Part shown: piece by piece, positions 1 to 30,349 of the stretch
How the letters are laid out: each line of letters starts with the position of its first letter
How positions within the stretch are numbered: the stretch's first letter is position 1
Origin: Bolinopsis microptera
Lineage: Eukaryota; Ctenophora; Tentaculata; Lobata; Bolinopsidae
Length of the DNA: 64,000 nt
Direction: 5' to 3'
Assembly (NCBI RefSeq): GCF_026151205.1
Contig: NC_087080.1
Location: 4,381,096 to 4,445,095 of the forward strand
Position numbers and translations under genes: made by a program
Notes under the pieces: model-generated
Told to the model about the DNA's origin: nothing
The model's input: the letters and a program-made list of their open reading frames with translations, nothing else
The model's database searches: none

Positions 1-202
1 TCTGGAATGTTTGAAAAAGCTCCGTATTTTCTGAAAATTCTCTAACATGCTATATATAACTGCCATGCTGTATTTAATTACTTTAGCTGATCACTTTGTC
101 CGTTGAGAAACTAATAACTAATTGTAGCGTACTCAGCTAAATTAGCCTCGTTAGTTTCTACACGCACAGTGTCAACACGCTCACATTTAAGAAAGTAGAC
201 AA

Positions 203-278
203 CTAGGTAACCTGGTTACCTGGTTACCTGGTTACCTGGTGACCTGGTTACCTGGTTACATGGTTACCTGGTTACCTG
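203..278. repeat. 8-bp minisatellite (CCTGGTTA)n
   Basis: About nine tandem copies of an 8-bp unit. On the minus strand every unit reads CCAGGTAA, which contains the splice-donor-like word CAG|GTAA. The same unit recurs around the GPCR gene at 47-50 kb. Confidence 0.9.
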
Positions 279-757
279 GGAACTACGTCAGTAGACAGAT
301 AGCTTTTACCGGCTTAGTTTCTTTTGGGCTGTTTTAGGTAGGATGAAGTTGCCTCAAATAATTCGGCGTATATTTGGGGAAATTATATTTGAGCTACATA
401 ATAATATGGTCATTTGCACTTTTGCAGTATCAAGTTCAACATTTTAAAGGCCGTTAAATATGACGATGGTTACGGCTTTAGGCAGTATCCAGATACAGGG
501 TTGTAACCCACTAAAATACAATATCTGGAGAGATTGGGATAGAGATTGGTTTTTTTATTAATTTTTATTGGTTTTTATTGCGTCGCAACTCCGCAAGTTT
601 GGACTCAGAGCACACTGGCAGAACATAATTACACTTTCTTAGTTTGAACTACACGTTACACACTGCAAACGTCAACACTTTCACTTGTAAAGACTAAAGA
701 CCTGACACAACACGAGTGTAAATACTAAGTATTCCACTTGCACGTCAGACAGTAAAT

Positions 758-890
758 CTGGTAACCTGGTAACTTGGTAACTTGGTTACCTGGTAACTTG
801 GTAACCTGGTAACCTGGTAACCTGGTAACCTGGTAACCTGGTGAACCTGGTAACCTGGTAACCTGGTGAACCTGGTAACCTGGTTAACTG
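758..890. repeat. 8-bp minisatellite (CCTGGTAA)n
   Basis: About 16 copies of an 8-bp unit, CCTGGTAA, with CTTGGTAA variants and two copies carrying an extra G. A four-unit outlier lies at 1302-1328. It differs from the 203-278 unit by reading GGTAA rather than GGTTA on the plus strand, so CTG|GTAA lies on the plus strand here. Confidence 0.9.
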
Positions 891-2776
891 ATCTATAACT
901 AACTGGTATTATATCTGACTCACATGTTACCCTGACATAACATGTTACTTTATTATATAATACCATAAAAAACTTTCTCTGGCCTCTGCTATAACATTTA
1001 GGTCCTCGACATTTCTTAAGGTTTAATCTCTGGAATTTAGGTCGGCTATGAAATATTTCCCACCAAAACTGTAATACGACACTAACAGTGTTATCGGTGT
1101 ATGTATTTGTCAAGATAAAACACTAATACGGCACTAACAGTGTATGTATTTGTCAAGATAAATGTAAAGATGAGACAGTATTATATAATAGTGTGTATTG
1201 TTGAGATGTGTAACCTTACACCGAACACTGTGGCACACTGAAGCTGGTTTCTGTAGGGTGTGAAGGTAACGTCACCTCGTTCATATCATCCGAGTTAGCG
1301 GTAACCTGGTAACCTGGTAACCTGGTAACATTGAAGCTGATTTCTGTAGAGTGTAGGGTTTGAACGTAATGTCACCTCGTTAATATCATCCGAGTTGGCG
1401 GCCTACAATTCTTACTAACTCCAGATATACCTAGAATTAATAATGTGTCATCGGCTTTGTAAAAATATCATGAGCGAGTAGAAATAAGGGATAATAATAA
1501 TGTAAATTTGTATTGAAGTGCTGAAATATCAAGTATCTGACCTCACTTTAATTCGAGTATTAGCTCATATTGAAAGCATTACGTCACAGTGCTAACAAAG
1601 CCGGTTACAACCCAACTCTTGTTGTTAGTTTGGGCGACTATAAGTACTCGCTGTAATGTATGATCTTATATTGTGTGACTGATTACACGTTGGCGGGTGT
1701 AATGGGTTCAGATATGAAACAACTTACAAAACATGTACAGTGTGTATCTTCTGTTTAACTTTAGAGTAGGTGTTCTATAAAGGAACATATTTAGGTAAAA
1801 TGAAGGTTGATCTTGAAAAAACACATGTATAAGATACAACAAACAACACTGAGTATAGAGATTGACTATGGATATTAGCAGTGTTATAGGTTGACAGTGT
1901 ACTGAAGCAGCCTGTTTTAGCTGCTGTTATCACACCATGTGTACTACGTAACGCGAAGTTATCATGAAGTGTACTAACAAAACACAGTGATTTATTTTAA
2001 ACTGGACTATTTTTAAAGTGGTGTAGTCAATTACAATCAGTTTTAACACTTTCAACACTACTATAAACAATAAATTTGAGCAAATAATAATATTTGAATA
2101 TTATACATATTATTATGTTCAAATTTCACTGTTTTATAATGTTGATATTGTACAAATAATTTTTCATAATTAATTAAACATTTATTTAAAAACAAGGGGA
2201 GTATTCTCCCCCCTCTAAAAAGAACTAACAAAATAAAATACCAGAAGGGTTAATAAGTTAATATCAACCATCCAATAATTTTGACCAATAATAACTTAAT
2301 AAGACCATTCTGTTTGTAAGTTTATTAGTCTATAGTGTTGTGTCGTTAAGTGAGAACTTATATGATAACCTTACTCGGCTCTAATATTTAGGATACATAA
2401 CAAAATCAAAACGAATCCGGCATGTTAAAACAATAAGTCGCCAGTGCCCGCCAGTCGCCACTTTTTCCTTTTCAAGGCAAAATCCATAATTTTAAAAGGG
2501 TTCTTGACATTTCTTAAGCTTAAATCTCTAGAATTAAAGTAGCATATTAATTTGTTAAATAAATTACTTTGATGTCGACCATTTCTACACTTAAACTCGT
2601 TAGTCGAGGCAAATTTTATGTATGAGAATACTGTACATTCATCTGATCACATGACCAAACATGGTTCATATTAGTACATTAAATATACCAGAAATTTTGT
2701 TCGTTGCACAAGAAATTGTATACCTACCTGTATAAATACTCTCCAAATAGCCCTCTTTACAAGTGTATTATTACAG

Positions 2777-3898
2777 GTGACACACAGGAAACACTACGAG
2801 TTGTACCGACGAGGTAAACTGAAGCAGATGGGTATCACTGACGATGGCGCTCATCCAGTTAGGTAGGTTTCTCTTATTTAGTTATTTGTTTATACATTAT
2901 ACATTATACATTATATTTGTTTATATAATACATATAAAAGGAGCAAAAACTTTATATCTGATGATAATCTGTTTGTTTAAAAACACTCTGAGCCCTCATT
3001 CACCCTACAAGAACAGGAGGGGTTCTGGAATCATATAATTGATAAGGAAGTAGTTGAACTTACAAAAGTATAATTTAACTTAACTTAATTAACTTCTTTG
3101 ATTCAACTTAATTTAACTTCAGTCTACAAGAGACGTACGAACAGAAGAGAGCGGAGCACCTCGAGGAGTTACAGAGAATAGAGAATGAAATGAGACAGAA
3201 CTTTGTTAATAAAGTCAGGGAGAAGGATCTAGAGCTCAAGAGGAACGAGAAGGAGGTCAGTTACTTTTATTACTTTGTTATTTAAAGCGTTTTTAAGTTG
3301 TAGTTACTTTATTGATTTATGATTGTTTTGTATCATTGTTACTGTGTTTAATGTAAATCAGCAATTATATAGTACTACAATTATTATTTTTGACTATCGT
3401 AACTTTAATTTAAATCTGCTATTATATCTTCATTTTGGCTGTAATACAATGACTTCAGCTGGCTGCTAAGTATGAAGGTCTGAGGAAAGAAAACAACGAG
3501 GAAAAGAAGAGATTGGATGAGGACAGAAAGAAACTTGTAAGTAACCTTAGTTGCCTAGCAACGAGTATCCTTAGTTAGCTACCGACCAGTTACCAGCAAC
3601 TAGTAACCCTAGTTACAACTTTATTATTTTGTGGTTCCTACCAAACAATTTATGTAATCATTATTAGTACTAGTAGAACGGAAAATTGCGATACAATTTT
3701 TTGATTTAAAGAATTTCCAGAATCTAATTTCTAACTACCTACTCGGGGATTTGGAGTTTGTTATTTTAAATAATAAATTAACAAATTTCTTTACTATAGG
3801 AGGACGATTTAGCTGCAATAAAGAAGAAAAAAGAGGACTTGGAGCGAGCTACCGCCGAACAAGCCAACGGACAAAACACCAAATCTAAGAAGAAATAG
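2777..3898 (+). CDS. Septin, SEPT6/8/11 group, C-terminal four exons (partial)
   Basis: Septins are GTP-binding proteins that assemble into cytoskeletal filaments. Only the C-terminal 131 aa are visible. Exons are 2777-2862, 3123-3255, 3459-3536 and 3800-3898; each is bounded by AG and GT and the phases join without a frame break, ending at TAG 3896-3898. The first exon encodes [14 protein letters not shown], the conserved stretch just after the GTPase domain. The second opens with LQETYEQKR, typical of the SEPT6/8/11 group. The rest is a highly charged coiled coil (EEMRQ-like [13 protein letters not shown], then [11 protein letters not shown]) ending in a Lys-rich tail. The GTPase domain and N-terminus must lie upstream of the window. 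Family assignment is firm from the sequence pattern; the exact paralogue is not decided. Confidence 0.93.
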
Positions 3899-4934
3899 AT
3901 TACAACTAGCTTTAGACCTTTACATTGCATGCAAAAAAACTTGATAAGGCACTGAGTTTCTATTATTTTAGCAAAAAGAGACATTCCGAGATAAAATTAC
4001 GTGTTTATAAGTTTATATGTTACTGTGAACTGTTCAAGCCATGCTGTTCGATACATTGTTTGTTTCTAGTTGTAGAAAATAGAATAATTAATGAATATTG
4101 AGCAGATTGTTAGATAGTGATAATTATTGAAATTTGTTTGAAATCGATTTTTAAATTTTTCTATCATTCATTCAATTCAATTTGACGTAATATTATCTAT
4201 CGGACATATTTTCAAACACGCTCCCTTTTTACGTGCAAAAACGGACATTTTCTTGAAAAAGAATAAGTTTTGAGTATTTAATAATTATCTAAAAATTATG
4301 AATTTAAACAAATTGCATTCCGTTAAACAATCCCATGTAAGTTAACCTGTTAACTGTAGTATTTGAGAGTTGGCTTCCTAAATGTTGCTATTTCGTTCTG
4401 TATATTTTATTTTCTTACACTTATCCAAGAGTTTCTATTTTTCTTCTCTGTCTTTACTTATCTCTCTCCTCTTCTGACAACGATTATTAAAACTTATATA
4501 TAGGTTTATATACCATTCTTACATCGACCAATGCGTCCTACTTAGAGTCGAAATTTCCGTTCCATATGTTCCGCGGAACTATATTTGGAATGCGGTCGTT
4601 TTCTTGAAATCTGACAATACGATTTTCTCAAAACTTTTCAGAAAGTAAGATGAACTATTTGGGCAAGTTTTGAAGAATTAAAATGAGCCAAATTTGAGAT
4701 ACCACTTCAAACACAAGGAAGTATCTCTAAAGAAAGTCCTTTTCTGGTGTGATTTACGTAAGGCGCATTGCCGTTGAAGCAATAAAACTACAATGAGTTT
4801 CGCGCGATTTTGACAATAGACCGGCGCGCCCGGCCGGGGCCGGGCGCGCGGCGGTGCGGCGCGCGCAGGTTGATCGAGTTCATAGAATATGCATGCACTG
4901 ACGTATAGTCGGATCCCAACCGTTCTAAAAGGCT
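3899..4934. other. Septin 3' flank, no gene seen
   Basis: AT-rich septin 3' untranslated and flanking sequence. The one notable feature is a GC block at 4821-4867 made almost only of C and G words (CGCGC, GGCCGG), very unlike its surroundings. No open reading frame with recognisable content was found. Confidence 0.5.
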
Positions 4935-6320
4935 ATCTCGTTAGCTTTTCGTGTTAAAAGCGATTTCTCAACGGTCATCACCTCTCTAGATGATTCTTAA
5001 AACATTTGGACTTCATTGCATTTTTGAAATAAATGCAATGAGGGCGTTTTCGGCCACACCCTTTTTCAGTGTTTCGCGGTCACTCGAATTTTTGTATTTC
5101 GGCTCAGGAAGGTCTTAAAGACTATTCCGATACACCAAAATGTGCCTAATAGCCCCATTTATATACAACTTATGAAGCAACATATACCTTAAAATGCTTC
5201 GTTTCGTAAATATGGCCGAAAAATGGTTTTTGGCTTGACGAAGTTCATAATTTCCGTGATTTTTGGCATTTCCGTCTAGGAAGGTCGTAGAGACTATTCT
5301 GATACACTAAAATGTACATAATGGCCACATTTATATACAACTTATGAAGCAACATATACCCTAAAAGGCTTATTTTCGGAAATGTGGCTGAAAAACGGAT
5401 TTTTGCCGAGCGAACAATGACAGTATTCACAAATAGGCTATTGGGCTGTTAACTAGAAAGGTCTTAAAGACTCATGAGCAACATAACATTTGTCACATGA
5501 TGTAAGATGACTCACTTTGTGTCCAGAAACACCTACAAAAATTGGAGAATGGTCTACTCTATTGGGCATCTCTCTTAATGGGCCAGGACAGCAGCATATT
5601 TGTGTCTTACGGAAGGGCAATTTTTAAAATTACGGTTTGTTAAGGTCAAAGGATCGGCTGCTAACAGCAAATTGTTCCCAATTGCCGACTCATGCACATC
5701 ATATACTCAAAAACGCTCACTTTAGGAGTCATTAGTAAATAACTACTACATGATTTGTGACTACTCCAACAATTTTTCCTTGGCACCAACTTAAATAAAA
5801 TGTGTTGACCAAAATTCAACTTCAAACTTTTTATTTATTCATGCCATGAAACCATGATATATGTACCAAGAATACCGGACCTTAAATAAATCGGCACTGG
5901 ATCCGGGCCAGATTGTTCCTTGACCGCTGACCAGTACCCCACTTTATAATTATGATTGATTTTGCTGCCTCGACCAATATTGATCTGTAATCCCTGGATT
6001 GAGATCTGTTGGCCGCAGTTTAATTTAGCTAATTTCCTATAATACCGCAGTGGTTTGGTTCCCACTTCATAATGACCCAATATTCTTTTTTTCAGTCGCA
6101 TAGATTTTCCCATCGTATGATAATGCGTGTCATTCCCTCGTTTTTTAATCAAGTGGTGACTGGCTAGTTCTTCTGTTATTACAGCTGTGAGCTGCCTCGA
6201 GATCTTATCTGGGGCATGGGCACTATACTAATACTAGAACATTAGAACTGTAATTCTAGAACCTTAGATTAAGGTAACTTGGCAGAATAGCATTAGCAGG
6301 GTTCGAGATTTGACTGAGGG
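4935..6320 (+). repeat. Left arm of the foldback element
   Basis: Reverse complement of 7378-8706. The inner limit is judged from the shared block CAGGGTTCGAGATT near 6298 and its complement near 7384-7400. The 105-aa frame at 5835-6152 (-) lies wholly in this arm and shows no known motif. Confidence 0.75.
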
Positions 6321-7377
6321 CATTCAGGTAACATACCAGGTTCATGTCACCAGTTGAGGTGAATCTTAATTTCGGCATGCAATGCCTAATAAGTTATAAG
6401 CTTATAGTAGGATCACGGGGTTTATATAATAGAAGGTCTCGAGATGCTAATTTTGCTATTTAGGTTTCACATGTGAAATTTTTCAAGCTTTGGGTAAAGT
6501 GGATTTTAGATCGGGGAGGGGGTCTAAATGACCAAAATCTGAACGATCTCTTACTTACGGGGCACTACGGGACAAGGGACGGATATCGGGCCCAATAGCT
6601 GTTTTTTAATGAGAGGCTGGGGTATGGACCTAGATGGTCAACGTGAGGATAGCATGAGGATTTAAGATGCTCTGCCTGCCTTTCATGGGGTCTTGCAACC
6701 CCGAAAGCTGGTATATCTTATCTAAATTAACCTTGGTTACATCCCGTGCTGTTTCGAATACATAATTAGATTTATAGGTCCAATATCAAGCAAAAAAGTC
6801 TGATCTCCGGTACTGATGTTACACTTACATGATCTCCGACGCGAGGATCTCCGAAGTCCGATCTTAAAGTTGGATCTCAGAGCCAAAAAGAGGAACCTAA
6901 GCCTTCGTTCCTCTCTAGTAGTGGTCGCAAGCCTGGGACCACTACTAGCATAGTCACAACATCTACAAAGCTGCCATATAGCCTGACTGACAATTTTCTC
7001 GACTGCCTGACAATGTTTCTTCTTTTCCCCATTTAGAATACAAAGATTAGTACATTTTAGCTTAATATGATTAATATTATATTTTTACCTATAGTTTACC
7101 TAGATTTGAGAGTCAAACAGGAAATTCGGTGTTATCAACTCAAACTCGGATTCGTAGCACAATTGAAAAACCAAAGAATAAAAATCTTAATGAATTTCCC
7201 GACATCCTAAAATTTATATCAGGTCGTATTCGATTCAGTGGCCCAAACTCCAGTAGGTTACAAGACTTAAGTTCAAGTCGAGGAACACTTTGATTAAGCA
7301 TGATCCTTGTCTAGTTGGAGTTTTCGCATATCATGCAGTAGTAAAATCTACTAATCACTCCTAAACTGAGCGTTTTA

Positions 7378-8706
7378 GAGTCGAATCTCGAACCCTGCCA
7401 TTCAGCCAAGTAATCTTAATCTGAAGTTTTAGAATTACAGTTCTAATGTTCTAGTACTAATGTATTAGTGCCCTAGATAAGATCTCGAGGCAGCTGTGAT
7501 AACAAAAAAAACTAGCTATAAGTAACCACTTGATTAAAAAACGAGGGAATGACACACATTATCATGCGATGATACGATGCGAACCAAACCACTGCGGTAT
7601 TACTATTTAAATGGTAAATGAGCTAAATTAAACTGCAGCCAACAGATCTCAATCCAGCGATCACAGACCAATATTGGTCGAGGCTGTGAAGTCAATTATA
7701 ATTATACAGTGGGGTCCGGATCCAGTGCCGAATTATTTTAGGTCCGGTATTCTAAGAGTCTTGATACATATTATGGTTTTATGGAATGAATAAATTAAAA
7801 GTTGAATTTTTACATTTTGGCTAAATTGGTGCCAATGAAAAATTGTTGGAGTTTTCACAAATCATGCAGTAGTTAAACTTATTTACTAATCACTCCTAAA
7901 GTGAACGTTTTTGAGTATATGATGTTCATGAGTCGGCAATTGCAAACAATTTGCTGTTAGCAACTGACCCTTTGACCTTTACTTTGATCTTTACTAAAGA
8001 AACCGTAATTTTGAAAAATTACCCTTTCGTAAGACACAAGTATGCTGCTGGGCTGCCCATTAAGAGAGATGCCCAATAAAGTAGACCATTCTCCAATTTT
8101 TGTAGGTGTTTCTGGACACAAAGTGAGTCATCTTACATCATGTGACAAATGTTATGTTGCTCATGAGTCTTTAAGACCTTTCTTATAGTTAACAGTCCAA
8201 TAGCCCATTTGTGAATACTGTCATTGTTCGCTAGGCAAAAATCCGTTTTTCAGCCACATTTCCGAAAATAAGCCTTTTAGGGTATATGTTGCTTCATAAG
8301 TTGTATATAAATGTGGCCATTATGTACATTTTAGTGTATCAGAATAGTCTCTACGACCTTCCTAGGCGGAAATGCCAAAAATCACGGAAATTATGAACTG
8401 CGTCAAGCCAAAAACCATTTTTCGGCCATATTTCCGAAACAAAGCATTTTAAGGTATATGTTGCTTCATAAGTTGTAAATAAATGGGGCTATTAGGCACA
8501 TTTTGGTGTATCGGAATAGTCTTTAAGACCTTCCTGAGCCGAAATACAAAAATTCAAGTGACCGCGAAACACTGAAAAAGGGTGTGGCCGAAAACGCCCT
8601 CATTGCATTTATTTCAAAAATGCAATGAAGTCCAAATGTTTTAAGAATCATCTAGAGAGGTGATAACCGTTGAGAAATCGCTTTTAACACGAAAAGCTAA
8701 CGAGAT
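7378..8706 (-). repeat. Right arm of the foldback element
   Basis: Inverted counterpart of 4935-6320. A block of about 65 bp (GTTGGAGTTTTC to CACTCCTAAA) occurs at 7315-7376 in the spacer and again at 7850-7905 within the arm, so the spacer itself carries a partial direct repeat of arm sequence. Confidence 0.75.
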
Positions 8707-9220
8707 TCCGTTTCGTCCCAGACTAGTAACAGTTATTACTATACAATATCGTCATCTTCGTTTCAGTACTGCCTCCTTCAAAAGATTTCAGCGCTGCAGT
8801 AATCTGTCCTGAACCGACATTTATAGAAAAAGGGACCATGAATTGGTAGTGCGGTCAGAGGTGCTATCATTTTCTCAAACTCAGATTTTGCCGTTAGATT
8901 GAACGTTTTTCGACCACAAAAGGATGCTGTAGTGCGTACAGAAAACTTATATCGGGGTTTTGGCATTACCAATAGACATCATCTGCACTGATCACCAAGT
9001 TCGAAACGATTTTGTACAGTCCTCAGACTTACTTTTTATATCAATAAAATCAAAACTGAAATAGAATCATTCCTTATATTAATATTATACAACTAAAACG
9101 TTAACATTAATTGAAATTATGCGAATCGCATATGGTTTGGTCATAAAAAGTCAATATCTTGCATTGTCCCATAAGTGTTTCACACCTTATACCCATATAT
9201 ACTATCATATTAAAGGTGTC
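8707..9220. other. Gap between foldback element and GDH 3' end
   Basis: A 64-aa minus frame (8778-8972) is open but has no recognisable motif. The remainder is AT-rich and would include the GDH 3' untranslated region. Confidence 0.4.
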
Positions 9221-27505
<18,285 letters not shown>

Positions 27506-27540
27506 CTTACCTGCCTACTTACGGGGTGTTAGTTGTAAGA

Positions 27541-28014
27541 GTGGGGAGGAGGGGAGGAGGGGAAGAGGGGAGGAGGGGAGGAGGGGAAGAGGGGAGGAGG
27601 GGAAGAGGGGAGGAGGGGAGGAGGGGAAGAGGGGAGGAGGGGAAGAGGGGAGGAGGGGAGGAGGGGAGGAGGGGAGGAGGGGAGGAGGGGAGGAGGGGAG
27701 GAGGGGAGGAGGGGAGGAGGGGAGGAGGGGAGGAGGGGAGGAGGGGAGGAGGGGAGGAGGGAAGGAGGGGAGGAGGGGAGGAGGGGAGGAGGGGAGGAGG
27801 GGAGGAGGGGAGGAGGGGAGGAGGGGAGGAGGGGAGGAGGGGAGGAGGGGAGGAGGGGAGGAGGGGAGGAGGGGAAGGAGGGGAGGAGGGGAGGAGGGGA
27901 GGAGGGGAGGAGGGGAGGAGGGGAGGAGGGGAGGAGGGGAGGAGGGGAGGAGGGGAGGAGGGGAGGAGGGGAGGAGGGGAGGAGGGGAGGAGGGGAGGAG
28001 GGGAGGAGGGGAGG
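27541..28014. repeat. Purine array (GGGGAGGA)n upstream of GDH
   Basis: About 59 copies of an 8-bp GGGGAGGA unit with a few GGGGAAGA variants and one or two slips. The plus strand is pure purine, so in GDH sense it is a pure CCTCCCCT pyrimidine run ending 35 bp before the ATG. Such tracts can form triplex (H-DNA) or G-quadruplex structures. Between tract and ATG the sense strand has TACAACTAAC, which looks like a branch point, then GCAG|GTAAG|ATG. Confidence 0.95.
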
Positions 28015-28304
28015 ATGTCGTTGTGTCAATAAAATGCTAAAATGGTATCAGATATACATATGTATCATTAGGTCTCATTTTATCTTAATTATAATTCGGA
28101 AGATTATCTTTGTATATCTGTACGACCGCCCACGTGCAAATTATATGAGAAATCCCGGTTACTGCGACAGGTAAACATGCTCTTATTAAGGAAAATGAGT
28201 TTACTCGACGTTTCAATGTAACTACATCGTATTCATGATCTAAAAACAAATGTTACAAATTCAAAACGTAAAAAACATATATCTGAGGCAAAATTTGTGT
28301 ACAT

Positions 28305-28885
28305 TAATTTATTTCATAACAAAATTAGTTCATACGACGACAAACTTTTATAGTACAAACGGTACAGTCCTAAAACTAATACAAGACTAAATATACATAC
28401 TACACATGATACAGAAGCATGGAATGCTACAACGGTGAACAGGTGCATGAAGTGAAGTGTGTAGGTATGTATCTAGTGTGGAGTGAAAATGGCGGGAATG
28501 GTACTGACCAATGAGAAGTGCGAAACGTGAGAGCCAAATATGGTTTGATTGAGGTTAAGGGTAAGTGTGTTGAATGCGAGGCGGAAGTGTGCGTGTGTGA
28601 GATGTGGTCCCTGTACTACTCAGAAAGTAAACAAAACCTATAAATATCACTAAATATCACTACATGTGTAGACGATCCCCTGTCTGTAAAGTATAAAACA
28701 TGTTACACCCTGTTATTATGTACTTGTAACTAAAAAACCACTTTCACTCCACACTAGATACATACCTACATGCTTCTGTATCATGTGTCGGTGTAGTATA
28801 TTTAGTCTTGTAGTAGTTTTAGGACTGTACGGTATTTACTATAAAAGTTTGTCGTCGTATGAACTAATTTTGTTATGAAATTTGT
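28305..28885. mobile_element. Foldback MITE of about 580 bp
   Basis: 28305-28500 and 28737-28885 are reverse complements in blocks (CATAACAAAATTAGTTCATA, ACGACGACAAACTTTTATAG, CATGATACAGAAGCATG, TAGGTATGTATCTAGTGTGG). The centre is unpaired. No coding frame; target duplication not evident. Confidence 0.7.
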
Positions 28886-29845
28886 TATGACTTTTTGTAT
28901 AGTACATATTATATATAAAATATATGTATATATAGTAAGATGATTTGATGACGTGACACGATCTTGCAAGAACAACTTGTAAATGTACAAACTAATTATT
29001 TAATTTCGCTATTTTAAGGTGAGAGAGTCAAAAAGAGTAAATGGTAGCAGCAGCTGGTAACAATGAAATTTACAATTTCCCTATTTAAACTGCTTAGAGA
29101 TGCTCATTTCCATGGCTATACCAATTTAAATTGTGCTCCTTCATAAACGTTTAGGAGTATGGCGAAAGGAAATTGACCCGACTATTGTTTTCAATATTCC
29201 GTTACCAGAATGACCCACATTTTGCAATAAAACAACCCTACACTGTAACCCAAACTTGATGATATAATATCGCACGATTATCATATTTTAAAGCTTGAAA
29301 TATGACTCATCTGAACAGCGTCAAATTATTTCATTTTATCTCATGTAAATCTCACTAATTAATAATTATGTAAACGGTATAAAATCAGAAAATAAGATGA
29401 GAAATTGCCAACTTCCGGCGAGGTCACCAAATACAGTACTCGTTAATTTGAAGTCTCGTTGAGGTATTTTTAGAATAACGATGTCGAAATGTATTATTAA
29501 ATCCAAAAGCTACTTCCGAAAAAGAAACTTAAAAGTATTTATTATTATTAATGCAAGGACATGGTTAAAACATATTTTAGATCGCCCAGATACAGTATGT
29601 GAGATTCTTATTGTTCACTTATATTATACTTCAGAAACAGGTGATATTGTAAATTGAAGGTGGGAACCACAAATTAGCACAGCTGTTAATATGAGAATTA
29701 CAAAGGACACTGGTCTCTTCATCAGATGTGGTACTACCAGTGGGGAGTTGAACAGAAGTCTGAGATTTCAAAACAGATTACCTGCTGTCAAGGTGCTGAA
29801 AAGACACACTTGCTGCAGAGGTCTGAGATAACCGGCTGTCTAGCA
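28886..29845. other. No gene; part is duplicated at 30350-30530
   Basis: AT-rich sequence. Parts of 29510-29830 (TTTTAGATCGCCCAG, GATGTGGTACTACCAGTGGG, ATTACCTGCTGTCAAGG) recur at 30350-30530 and in part at 30825-30905, next to each minisatellite block. Confidence 0.6.
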
Positions 29846-30226
29846 TGGCCGTTTAGTGGCCATATAGTGGCCATATAGTGACCGTATAATAGTGGCCGTA
29901 TAGAGGGCGTATGATGGCCGTATAGTGGCCATATAGTGGCCATATAGTGGCCATATAGTGGCCGTATAGTGGCCGTATAGTGGCTCGAAGTATATCCTCT
30001 ATTCTCTCCTCTATTGTTCCTGCCATCGTTTCAGCACCTTGGCTGTATAGTGGCCGTATGTTGGCCATATAGTGGCAGTATAGTGGCCGTATAGTGGCCG
30101 TATAGTTGCCGTATAATGGCCGTATAGTGGCCGTATAGTGGCGGTATAGAGGCCGTATAGTGGCCGTATAGTTGCCGTATAATGGCCGTATAGTGGCAGT
30201 ATGATGGCCCCATAGTGGTCGTAGCC
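29846..30226. repeat. 11-bp minisatellite (GGCCGTATAGT)n
   Basis: About 30 copies of an 11-bp unit with ATAGT/GTATAGT variants, interrupted at 29983-30027 by a fragment of GDH exon 1. A shorter block of the same unit lies at 30756-30829. Confidence 0.9.
29983..30027 (-). pseudogene. 45-bp fragment of GDH exon 1 from the start codon
   Basis: Matches GDH 27462-27506 with two mismatches over 45 bp and still encodes MAGTIEERIEDILRA (GDH has MAGTIEERIEEILRA). It starts at the ATG and then runs straight into the 11-bp minisatellite on both sides. Confidence 0.88.
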
Positions 30227-30349
30227 CGTTTGATATAGCCGAACCTAATCCCCCAATTTCCAGTTTGATCATAGTTTATCCTTACTTTGTAAAACACTAG
30301 CCTCAAACTTTGTAAAACACATTCTATATTAGTTTTCGAGTGCTAACTA

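Larger units (their letters stand above)
1..2776 (+). other. Septin intron or upstream sequence, no exon recognised
   Basis: This stretch lies 5' of the first visible septin exon, so at least its right part should be intron of that gene. It is AT-rich. Apart from the minisatellites listed separately I see no exon-like reading frame, and nothing resembling a septin GTPase domain. The preceding exons are probably to the left of the window. Confidence 0.5.
4935..8706. mobile_element. 3.8 kb foldback element with two arms of about 1.3 kb
   Basis: The left arm (about 4935-6320) and the right arm (about 7378-8706) are reverse complements of each other over nearly their full length, with scattered substitutions and short indels. 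They flank a spacer of about 1.05 kb. The arm ends read ATCTCGTTAGC on the left and its complement on the right. Each arm contains degenerate tandem units of roughly 170 bp built around an AGGAAGGTCTTAAAGACT-like core (near 5105, 5275 and 5455). No transposase frame was recognised, and the target duplication is unclear. It is best read as a non-autonomous foldback element or an inverted duplication of a repeat. Confidence 0.8.

Noticed and set aside
745-1113. 122-codon minus frame ending in GYQVTRLPSYQ repeats
   Set aside because: Half is 8-bp repeat, and the rest has no motif or codon signal.
5835-6152. 105-codon minus frame in the foldback arm
   Set aside because: No motif, and the mirrored arm does not preserve it, so it is unlikely to be a transposase piece.
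29853-30272. 139-codon frame with repeated IRPLYGHYTAT
   Set aside because: Reading of the 11-bp minisatellite; only the MAGTIEERIE part is meaningful, as a GDH fragment.
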